Positions 43,653-50,901 of a stretch of DNA of 64,000 bases are shown one piece after another. Source of the stretch: Mangrovicoccus sp049603835 (GTDB taxonomy: Bacteria; Pseudomonadota; Alphaproteobacteria; Rhodobacterales; Rhodobacteraceae); contig JBMYSZ010000010.1 of NCBI GenBank assembly GCA_049603835.1, positions 59,721-123,720 on the forward strand, given 5' to 3'. A program made the position numbers and the translations under genes. Every line of letters begins with the position of its first letter. Within the stretch, counting starts at the first letter, position 1. The notes under the pieces are model-generated. The model did no database searches. It was not told the DNA's origin and saw only the letters and a list, made by a program, of their open reading frames with translations.

Positions 43653-45326
43653 CTATGATGCGGGAATAGGCGCACCAACCAGGCCAAGCGCTTCGGCCGG
43701 GGCGAAGGCGGCCCAGATCAGCCCCTCCAGCAGCCGGTCATGCAGATCCCGCAGCGGCTGGCCCAGATGAAATTCCCAGATCAGCCAATAGCCCGCAGTC
43801 AGGATCAGCGCCGTCAGCCCGGCGACCCAGATCGTCAGCACCAGGCTCACCCAATTGCGCGTCCAGGCGAGCTCCCCTTCTTTGCGGTGTGGCGATAGCC
43901 CCCGCACCGCCCAACCGCGCAGTTTCGGGCCAAAGGGCCAAAGCAAGAGCCCCAGCCAAACAATCGCCAGATGGACCAGGCTGGGCACAAAGGTGGAAAT
44001 GACGGTGATATAGAGCCAGCGCAGGCTTGCATCCCCGGCGATGATATCGGCCTTAAGCTGGGCCAGGTTGAGCACTTCGATACCGTTCGGATTGAGCATG
44101 TTGAACCCGCCAATCACCAAAAGCAGCGTGACGCAAAGCGCCCAAAGCAGCAAAGCTGCGCCAAACATATCGGCGGCGCCCAGGGTCAGACGCTTTAACC
44201 AGCGTGGGCCAAGCTGGATCTTCGGCGAAATCCCACAGCGCAACAGCCAGCGGGTCAGGCCGAGAGAGGCAAAATCATATGCGGCATTGATCAGGGGCAG
44301 AATGCCGAAAAAGAGGGTGAGGCCGGTTTCGATTTCGTCGTAGTTCTCGGCCGAGACGCGCCAGGCCAGAAGACCCAGCAGAGCGAAACTGCCCCCGGCA
44401 TAAACCCGGCCCAAGGGGATTTGCGCGCTCTGCGCCTCTTGCAGGCCGAATTTGGCTGCAAAGCCAGCCAGGGCGGGTAGGGCCAAGAAAACCAAAATGA
44501 GAAAAAGGATGATTGTCGCCGTTTCGCCAATTAGCTTTGATATGCCTGCGACTGCGATTGCGCCTGCGATTGCGCCTGCGCCTGCGCCTGCGACTACGCC
44601 TGCGACTACGCCTGCGCCTGCGCCTGCGCCTGCGACTGCGCCTGCGACTGCGACTGCGCCTGCGACTGCGCCAGCGACTGCGACTGCGCCTGCGCCTGCG
44701 AATGCGCCTTCGACTGTGGCTACGAGTATGACTGCAAGCAATACCCAACGAATAGGGGTCTGCCCCAAATCCTCGGGAAGTATTTGAGCAAGTTTGGCTT
44801 TTTTCAAGCGCCGAATAATTACGCCGATTGTCCCGGCCTGGATCCCTCGTGCCAGCGGCCTGTGCCAGATCAAAATCGCGCAAATAATGGCGAGGGCGAT
44901 GCCCAGAATCCAGCGCGGGCCAGGTTCATCCGTAGAGCGAAAATCCAGCCAGCCGGCAATATCGCCGGGCCAGTTGAAGAAGACCCACAATAAAATCGGC
45001 AGGGCGAAGGGATAGATCACCGCCAGCAAAAGCATCCGGTCATAGGATTTCCAGTTCCAGGCCCTTTGTCGATCTGTGGGCTCTGTGCTGCGCAGGATAT
45101 CTTCGGGGGTGAGCCAGCAGTCGAGCCGGTTCAGCACCGCGCGCAGGATATCGTGATAGGCCCCAGAGATCCGGTCTTGCCGGAAAAAGATATGGTAAAG
45201 CCGGGACTCTTCGCGGCAGATTTCCGAGCGGATCAGCCAGAAGATCAGGCTAAAGGCGGGAACGGCAATCGTCACCAAAGCGGCGGTTAAATTGATGGAA
45301 ATCTCAATCGTGGTGCCGTCGGCCAT
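43653..45326 (-). CDS. Large membrane protein B with Ala-Gly/Val repeat tract
   Basis: 557 residues, about ten membrane segments. Paralogue of 39153-40838: AWNWKSYDRMLLLAVIYPFALPILLWVF (89 onward), LFFGILPLINAAYDFASLGLTRWLL, LRWLYITVISTFVPSLVHLAI. Residues about 206-261 are an unbroken alternation of Ala with Gly, Val or Ile, coded by a 6-bp tandem repeat and bounded by normal helices. Change in repeat number would stay in frame but alter the length of the hydrophobic tract. No family recognised; stop is 186 bases upstream of propeller gene 2. Confidence 0.82.
   Translation of the reverse strand: MADGTTIEISINLTAALVTIAVPAFSLIFWLIRSEICREESRLYHIFFRQDRISGAYHDILRAVLNRLDCWLTPEDILRSTEPTDRQRAWNWKSYDRMLLLAVIYPFALPILLWVFFNWPGDIAGWLDFRSTDEPGPRWILGIALAIICAILIWHRPLARGIQAGTIGVIIRRLKKAKLAQILPEDLGQTPIRWVLLAVILVATVEGAFAGAGAVAVAGAVAGAVAVAGAVAGAGAGAGVVAGVVAGAGAGAIAGAIAVAGISKLIGETATIILFLILVFLALPALAGFAAKFGLQEAQSAQIPLGRVYAGGSFALLGLLAWRVSAENYDEIETGLTLFFGILPLINAAYDFASLGLTRWLLRCGISPKIQLGPRWLKRLTLGAADMFGAALLLWALCVTLLLVIGGFNMLNPNGIEVLNLAQLKADIIAGDASLRWLYITVISTFVPSLVHLAIVWLGLLLWPFGPKLRGWAVRGLSPHRKEGELAWTRNWVSLVLTIWVAGLTALILTAGYWLIWEFHLGQPLRDLHDRLLEGLIWAAFAPAEALGLVGAPIPAS
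44544..44711. repeat. Hexanucleotide tandem repeat, about 28 units
   Basis: Units CCTGCG, ACTGCG and ATTGCG (with rare CTACG and CCAGCG variants) run for 168 bases inside membrane protein B. On the minus strand each unit codes for Ala plus Gly, Val or Ile. All units keep the reading frame. Confidence 0.9.
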
Positions 45327-45414
45327 ACGCAGGAAACTCTGTTAAATCTCGGCGTTATCCTAGCGGCTCCGCTGACCCTTGGGCAAGTCTTATCCTCCCC
45401 TCCTATCCGCTCCC

Positions 45415-48414
45415 TTATCTTCTGGGCTCCGAGCTGCCCCGGACTTGATCCGGGGCCTCGCCTGCCGTGCTCACCGCGCCCGCTTCGCCCGCCGTGCCAG
45501 GCAATCCAGGAAACCCGCTTATCCCCGGTGTCAGCTTTTCTCGCAGTAGCGCCAGGGGATGGGCGCGTAGGGTGAGGCGCAGATGCACGTAATCCTCCAC
45601 CACCTCCTCGCCCAGGCTCATGGCGGGCAGGGTCACTGCCGGTTCGGTGATCGGCTCGCCCTCTAGATCGCTAGCGAAAAGCGGCAGGGGTTTGCGACCC
45701 GCCAGGGCCTTGGCCTCCCATAGCGCCTCCCGCCGGGTTAGGCCCAGCCCGGCAAAGGCATCCGCCTCCGCCAGGGTTGTGATCACAGACGGCTCCAGCC
45801 CCGCCCGACGCCAGACCTCCGCCACGCTTTGATAGCCATTGCCCCGCGCCGCAGCGAGCCAGCCCGCATCTTCTTCGTTCAGGGATTTGATCTGCCGCAG
45901 CCCCAACCGCAGGGCCAGCCCGCCCTGGCCATCGGGCTCCATCACATTATCCCAATAGCTGGCATTGACGCAGACTGGGCGGATCTCCACCCCATGTTCG
46001 CGGGCATCGCGCACGATCTGCGCCGGAGCGTAAAAGCCCATGGGCTGGGAATTGAGCAGGGCGCAGGCAAAGATGCCCGGATGATGCCGCTTCAACCAGG
46101 CCGAGGCATAGACCAGCAGGGCAAAACTCGCCGCGTGACTTTCGGGAAAGCCGTAAGAGCCAAAGCCCTCGATCTGCGAAAAACAGCGCTCGGCGAAATC
46201 GCGGTCATAGCCGTTTTTCTCCATCCCCCGCAGAAAGCGCAGACGAAAATCGGAGACATTGCCATGCTTTTTGAAGGTCGCGAGGGAGCGGCGCAGGCGA
46301 TCCGCTTCTTCGGGGCTAAACCCCGCGCCGACAATGGCAATTTGCATGGCCTGCTCTTGGAAAAGCGGCACGCCGAGGGTCTTGCCCAGCACCTCGCCGA
46401 GGGCGTCAGAGGGAAACTCCACCTGCTCCTCACCATTGCGGCGTTTGAGGTAAGGATGGACCATATCGCCCTGGATCGGGCCGGGGCGGATGATGGCTAC
46501 CTCGATCACCAGATCATAGAAGCAGCGCGGTTTCATCCGGGGCAGGAAATTCATCTGCGCCCGGCTTTCGACCTGGAACACGCCCAGGCTATCGGCGACG
46601 CAGAGCATGTCATAGACCGCCGGGTCTTCGGGCGGGAGCGTCGCCAGGCTGTAATCGATTGCGTGATGGCTGCCGATCATCTCAAAGGCCTTGCGGATCA
46701 CCGACAGCATACCAAGGCCCAGCACATCAACCTTGAGGATACCAAGCGCGTCGATATCGTCTTTGTCCCAGCAGATGACGGTGCGGTCCTCCATACTGGC
46801 ATTTTCCAGGGGGACGAGTTCGTCCAGCCGGCCTTCTGTGATCACAAACCCGCCCACATGCTGCGAGAGATGCCGGGGGAAGCCCTGGATCTCTTGGATC
46901 AGGGCAAGGGTTTGGCGCAGGCGGCGGTCGGTCGGATCGAGGCCAAGCTCGCGCAAGCGCTGGTCTTCGAGGCCGGAGCTGGCGAAAAAGCCCCAGAGCT
47001 GGGAAGAGAGCGCCGAAAGCGTATCCCCCGACAGCCCCATGGCGCGGCCCACTTCGCGGATGGCGCGCTTGCCGCGGTAATGGATCACGGTGGCGGTTAG
47101 GCCCGCCCGGTGGCGGCCATAGCGGGCATAGATATGCTGGATCACCTCTTCGCGGCGCTCATGTTCGAAATCGACATCGATATCGGGAGGCTCATCGCGG
47201 GCCTCGGAGACGAAGCGTTCAAACACCATTGTGCCGATTTCCGGCGAGACAGAGGTTACGCCGAGGCAGTAGCAGGTGACAGAATTGGCCGCCGAGCCGC
47301 GCCCCTGGCAGAGGATGCCGCGGGAGCGGGCAAAAGCGACGATATCCCGGACGGTCAGGAAATAGGGGGCGTAGTTGAGCTTGTCGATGAGAGCGAGCTC
47401 ATGGGCCAGAAGCTGCTGCACCCGTTCGGGCGCGCCTGCGGGATAGCGCCAGGCGAGGCCCTCTTGCGCCAGGCGGGCCAGGCGTTGACTGGCGGTTTCG
47501 CCATTCTCGGCCTCGCTGGGATAGTCATAGCGCAGCTCATCAAGGGAGAATTGGCAGGCCTCGGCCAGGGCGCCGGCGCGGGAAATGGCATCGGCATAGG
47601 GGCCAAGGATGCGCTGCATCTCTGTCTCGGAGCGCAGGCGTTGTTCGGCATTGCTAAGCGCGGCGCGGCCCAGCTCATCGACGCGGCAGCCGGTGCGGAT
47701 CGCGGTGAGCACATCACTCAGGCGTCGGCGGTTAGCGCTATGCATGACCGGGCGAGAGCTGGCGATGGTGGGGATGTTGAGATCTGCGGCAAGCTGGGAG
47801 ATGGTCGCAAAGCGCTGCGCATCCTGGCCATCATAGGCGGGGCTGAGAGCTATGAAGCAGTGATCGGCAAAGCGGCGGGTCAGGCGGCGCGCCTCTTGCA
47901 CCCAAGCACGCCCGCCGGGTTGCAGCATTGGCGCTTGTGGCGGGTGCAGCAGGAGCGCGATATCACAGGCCTCTTCGAGCAGATCATCGAGGCTGAGATC
48001 GCAAGCGCCTTTCTCGGCGCGCAACCGGCCTTTGGAGAGCAGTCGGCAGAGATTGCCCCAGCCTGTTCGGTTGAGCGGCAGGGCGGTGAGGCTGAAGCCG
48101 GTATTTAGGATCAGCCGCGCAGCGGGGATCAGGCGCGGCGCGGTGCTGAGTAGGGGCTGGGGGCGATGGGGCAAATGCGCGGGGCAGGGCGGCCCTATGG
48201 GGCCATGCTCTGCCATATGGGCTTTGCGGGCTTGGATATCGCGAGCAATATCGCGCGCCAGGCTATGGGCGCGCACGATCCCCGCCACCGAATTTTCATC
48301 GGCGATGGCAATGGCGCTGATCCCAAGCTCGGCGGCGCGGGTCACATATTCCTCGGGATGGCTGCCGCCTGTGAGGAAGGTGAAATTGGAAGTGATGGAA
48401 AGCTCGGCCCACAT
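45415..48414 (-). CDS. dnaE2: Error-prone DNA polymerase DnaE2, lacking the C-terminal OB domain
   Basis: 999 residues; DnaE2 usually has about 1,050-1,150. PHP domain at the N-terminus (AELSITSNFTFLTGGSHPEEYVTRAAELG), polymerase active site with PPDIDVDFEHERRE, and RGSAANSVTCYCLG, SHAASFALLVYASAWLKRHHP all intact. The match ends at HPLALLREKLTPG; the OB-fold that normally follows (VAGLVLVRQRPG... in relatives) is missing, replaced by about 28 Gly/Ala-rich residues coded partly by a palindromic repeat. Translesion polymerase of the SOS mutasome; imuA and imuB, its usual partners, are not in this window. Confidence 0.92.
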   Translation of the reverse strand: MWAELSITSNFTFLTGGSHPEEYVTRAAELGISAIAIADENSVAGIVRAHSLARDIARDIQARKAHMAEHGPIGPPCPAHLPHRPQPLLSTAPRLIPAARLILNTGFSLTALPLNRTGWGNLCRLLSKGRLRAEKGACDLSLDDLLEEACDIALLLHPPQAPMLQPGGRAWVQEARRLTRRFADHCFIALSPAYDGQDAQRFATISQLAADLNIPTIASSRPVMHSANRRRLSDVLTAIRTGCRVDELGRAALSNAEQRLRSETEMQRILGPYADAISRAGALAEACQFSLDELRYDYPSEAENGETASQRLARLAQEGLAWRYPAGAPERVQQLLAHELALIDKLNYAPYFLTVRDIVAFARSRGILCQGRGSAANSVTCYCLGVTSVSPEIGTMVFERFVSEARDEPPDIDVDFEHERREEVIQHIYARYGRHRAGLTATVIHYRGKRAIREVGRAMGLSGDTLSALSSQLWGFFASSGLEDQRLRELGLDPTDRRLRQTLALIQEIQGFPRHLSQHVGGFVITEGRLDELVPLENASMEDRTVICWDKDDIDALGILKVDVLGLGMLSVIRKAFEMIGSHHAIDYSLATLPPEDPAVYDMLCVADSLGVFQVESRAQMNFLPRMKPRCFYDLVIEVAIIRPGPIQGDMVHPYLKRRNGEEQVEFPSDALGEVLGKTLGVPLFQEQAMQIAIVGAGFSPEEADRLRRSLATFKKHGNVSDFRLRFLRGMEKNGYDRDFAERCFSQIEGFGSYGFPESHAASFALLVYASAWLKRHHPGIFACALLNSQPMGFYAPAQIVRDAREHGVEIRPVCVNASYWDNVMEPDGQGGLALRLGLRQIKSLNEEDAGWLAAARGNGYQSVAEVWRRAGLEPSVITTLAEADAFAGLGLTRREALWEAKALAGRKPLPLFASDLEGEPITEPAVTLPAMSLGEEVVEDYVHLRLTLRAHPLALLREKLTPGISGFPGLPGTAGEAGAVSTAGEAPDQVRGSSEPRR
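45437..45455. repeat. Palindromic repeat CCCCGGACTTGATCCGGGG at the dnaE2 3' end
   Basis: Near-perfect 19-base palindrome inside the last codons of dnaE2. Palindromes with the core CCGGA-TCAAG-TCCGG are dispersed repeats in many alphaproteobacteria. Its place at the point where DnaE2 loses homology suggests that insertion or recombination here shortened the gene. Confidence 0.6.
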
Positions 48415-48425
48415 GGGGAGAGTAT

Positions 48426-48440
48426 ATTCCCTGTTTGTTC
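48426..48440 (-). promoter_or_regulatory. Near-consensus LexA box upstream of dnaE2
   Basis: Minus strand GAAC-AAACAGG-GAAT, 12 bases before the dnaE2 ATG. The alphaproteobacterial SOS box is GAAC-N7-GAAC; this differs at one base. dnaE2 is a standard LexA target, so the site is plausible. Confidence 0.55.
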
Positions 48441-48508
48441 TCTTGGGGAGTCTTTGCGGCGGGGATTTCGTTTCTGAAAACGCTCTAGCTCACCAAGAAA
48501 CAGGGCCC

Positions 48509-48760
48509 GCCTGTCTCCCAGATCCGACATCGCTTTTGGGGTCTGACCTTGACCGCGCCCCGCCTCTAGAAAAATGCGGGCCTTATGGAGAATTGCGTAT
48601 TCTGGGCGATTTAGGGACTAGGTTTCCGCGCTGCGCCGAGGCGAGGTGCGCGCGAGGTCAGGCGCGCTTAAACGCAATTCGCCAACGGTCCTATTTTTCT
48701 AGACCCGGCGCCCGGTAAAGCTCTGTTCGACCCCAGCGATGGCGGCTCCGGGAAACAGGC
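48509..48760. repeat. 252-bp imperfect inverted repeat (possible MITE or structured RNA)
   Basis: Arms 48509-48598 and 48672-48760 are imperfect reverse complements. Shared blocks in order: GCCTGTxTCCCxGAxCCGxCATCGC, TGGGGTC, TCTAGAAAAAT and GAATTGCGT, with looser stretches between. A 73-base GC-rich spacer separates them. The element fills most of the 409-base gap between ghrA and dnaE2. No transposase, and no obvious target duplication. Read either way it could fold into a long imperfect hairpin. Confidence 0.6.
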
Positions 48761-48823
48761 TTTGGGGTCGCGCTTTGCCTCGCGGCGGGACAGCGCTACT
48801 CGGCGAGGCGTGTCACTACCCGG

Positions 48824-49756
48824 TCAATAGCCTTGGGCGCGGTCCACCAGATGAAGCAGCGGCTTGTCCAATTGGTGGCGGGCAATATTGGCGGCAAGGG
48901 TTTGTGCCGCCGTCTGGGGCCGGGTCGCGCTGGCGATATGTGGGGTGACGGTGATTTGCGGATGGTGCCAAAAGGGATGCTTCCCCGGCAGCGGCTCGAT
49001 ACGGAATGTGTCAAGAGTAGCGTGGGCAATTTGCCCACGGTCCAACGCCGCCAAAAGCGCCGTCTCCTCGATCAATATGCCCCGGCCTGGATTAAGGATG
49101 ACCGCGCCTTTCGGCAGCATTCCCAAGCTTTCCGCATTAATCACATTCTCTGTCGCGGGCGTATTGGGCAAGAGAAGCACCAGGATTTGCGCGCGGCTCA
49201 GAGCCTGTGCCAGCTCGTCTTCTCCCGCAAGGCATTGCACCCCTGGCAGCTCCTTGCGCCGCCGCGCCCATCCTGTCACGGGAAAGCCGAGCCCGGCCAA
49301 AGCTTTTGCGCAAGCCGCGCCCAGCTCTCCTAGTCCCAAAACCGTCACCGGGCGCTCACCGGCTAGCGGCGGCACGGTTTGATCCCAATGGGGCGCGCTG
49401 GCTTTGACCTGCGCATCCAGGCCCAGATGATGGCGCAGCACATGGCCTGTGACCCACTCCACCATACCCTGGGCCAGCCCTGGATCCACCATACGCGTGA
49501 GCGGCTGGGTCAGGGTTTCATTCGGCAGAAAGCTTTCCACCCCGGCCCAAAGGCTCATCACCGCGCGGCAGCGCTTATAGGGGCGGAAATCCGTCACCGG
49601 GCCATTGGGTGCCGCCAAGATATAGTCCACAGTCTCGGGCGGCAGATCCTGGGCTAGGGTCACCTCCAATGCTTCGCGCTCAAACGCGGCCAGCAAAGGA
49701 GCCCGCCACATATCCCAGATGCCAGGCTGGGCGGAAAACAGGATCTGCAGGCTCAT
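48824..49756 (-). CDS. ghrA: D-2-hydroxyacid dehydrogenase (GhrA-like glyoxylate/hydroxypyruvate reductase)
   Basis: 310 residues. NAD(P)-binding segment VTVLGLGELGAACAKALAGLGFPVTGWARR, catalytic parts LNPGRGILIEETALLAALDRGQIAHATLDTF and VTPHIASATRP (His). N-terminal part ILAAPNGPVTDFRPYKRCRAVMSLWAGVESF is the GhrA type. The ATG overlaps the rodA stop by 4 bases, making it the last gene of the mre operon, although its metabolism is unrelated. Confidence 0.9.
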   Translation of the reverse strand: MSLQILFSAQPGIWDMWRAPLLAAFEREALEVTLAQDLPPETVDYILAAPNGPVTDFRPYKRCRAVMSLWAGVESFLPNETLTQPLTRMVDPGLAQGMVEWVTGHVLRHHLGLDAQVKASAPHWDQTVPPLAGERPVTVLGLGELGAACAKALAGLGFPVTGWARRRKELPGVQCLAGEDELAQALSRAQILVLLLPNTPATENVINAESLGMLPKGAVILNPGRGILIEETALLAALDRGQIAHATLDTFRIEPLPGKHPFWHHPQITVTPHIASATRPQTAAQTLAANIARHQLDKPLLHLVDRAQGY

Positions 49757-50892
49757 CGCGGTCGATGCACATGAGCGCTTTGGACCAGCCCAAAGGCGAT
49801 CATCAAAACCAGCATCGCCGAGCCGCCATAACTCACCAGCGGCAGGGGCACACCGACCACTGGCGCCAGCCCCATCACCATGGACATATTCACCGCGAAA
49901 TACAGAAAGAAGGTCGCGGCAATGCCAAAGATCAGCAGGCTGGAAAACCGATCCTTATTGGAAATCGCCGAGACCGCGCAGAAAAATAGCACCAGCCCGT
50001 AAAGCGCCAGCAGAGAGATCGCGCCGACAAAGCCGAATTCCTCCGCCAGGGTGGTAAAGATGAAATCCGTATGCTTTTCGGGCAAAAAATTCAGGCGCGA
50101 TTGGGTGCCTTGCATAAAGCCGCGCCCGGTCCAGCCACCCGATCCAAAGGCGATTTTCGACTGGGTGATGTGATAGCCCGCCCCCAAAGGGTCGCTTTCT
50201 GGGTTCAAAAATGTGTCGATGCGGCGGAACTGATAATCTTTCAGCAATTGCCAATCCGTCCCGCGCGAGGCCATAACCGAATAGATCATGCCGCCCCCCA
50301 TGGCGACCACAGCCGCAAAATAGGCCCAATGCACCCCGGCCAGCCACATCATAAAGCCGCCCCCCGCCACCAGCAGGATAGAAGTGCCAAGATCCGGTTG
50401 CTTCAGCACCAAAGCCGTGGGCAGCATGATCAAAGCCACGGGGATCAGCACCCAAATCGGGTGCGAGGTTTTCGACATATCCAGCCAGTCATAATAGGCC
50501 GCCAGCAACATCACGAGCGCGATTTTCATTAGCTCGGAGGGCTGCAAGCGCATAAAGCCCAGATCGATCCAGCGCTGCGCTCCCATGCCGACCGTACCGA
50601 AAAGCTCCACAAAGACCAGCAACAGAAAGGCGCCGATATAGGCCACGACCGACATATTGCGCCAAAACCAGATGGGCACCATGGCCACGACCAGCATTGC
50701 GGCCAGCCCCATCAAGAACCGCTTGGCCTGGGGCTCGGCCCATGGGGTCATTGATCCTCCGGCCACGGAATAGAGCATCATCAAACCGATCGCCACAATG
50801 GCGCAAAGCAACAGCAAGAGCGGCCAGTTGAGATAGAGGATCTTGCGAAAGCCCGAGGGAACGGTTTTCAGGGAATATTCAAGATAGGTCAT
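49753..50892 (-). CDS. rodA: Peptidoglycan glycosyltransferase RodA
   Basis: 379 residues, ten membrane helices, SEDS family. Polymerizes lipid II during cell elongation with PBP2. Seen: GGSMTPWAEPQAKRF, the catalytic-Asp loop region FLPEKHTDFIFTTLAEEFGF, and VVGVPLPLVSYGGSAMLVLM near the end. Nine bases after mrdA. Confidence 0.96.
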   Translation of the reverse strand: MTYLEYSLKTVPSGFRKILYLNWPLLLLLCAIVAIGLMMLYSVAGGSMTPWAEPQAKRFLMGLAAMLVVAMVPIWFWRNMSVVAYIGAFLLLVFVELFGTVGMGAQRWIDLGFMRLQPSELMKIALVMLLAAYYDWLDMSKTSHPIWVLIPVALIMLPTALVLKQPDLGTSILLVAGGGFMMWLAGVHWAYFAAVVAMGGGMIYSVMASRGTDWQLLKDYQFRRIDTFLNPESDPLGAGYHITQSKIAFGSGGWTGRGFMQGTQSRLNFLPEKHTDFIFTTLAEEFGFVGAISLLALYGLVLFFCAVSAISNKDRFSSLLIFGIAATFFLYFAVNMSMVMGLAPVVGVPLPLVSYGGSAMLVLMIAFGLVQSAHVHRPR

Positions 50893-50901
50893 GCCACCCG
50901 C

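Noticed and set aside
44513..44731. Plus-strand ORF coding a long Leu-Arg alternation
   Set aside because: It is only the opposite-strand reading of the hexamer repeat in membrane protein B.
45829..48108. Long plus-strand open frames opposite dnaE2
   Set aside because: Antisense shadows of a GC-rich gene whose minus-strand product matches DnaE2 throughout.
49017..49041. GTGGGCAAATTGCCCAC-like palindrome resembling the REP hairpins near serA
   Set aside because: It is inside ghrA and codes for DRGQIAHATLD, which is normal family sequence at this position, so the palindrome follows from conserved codons.
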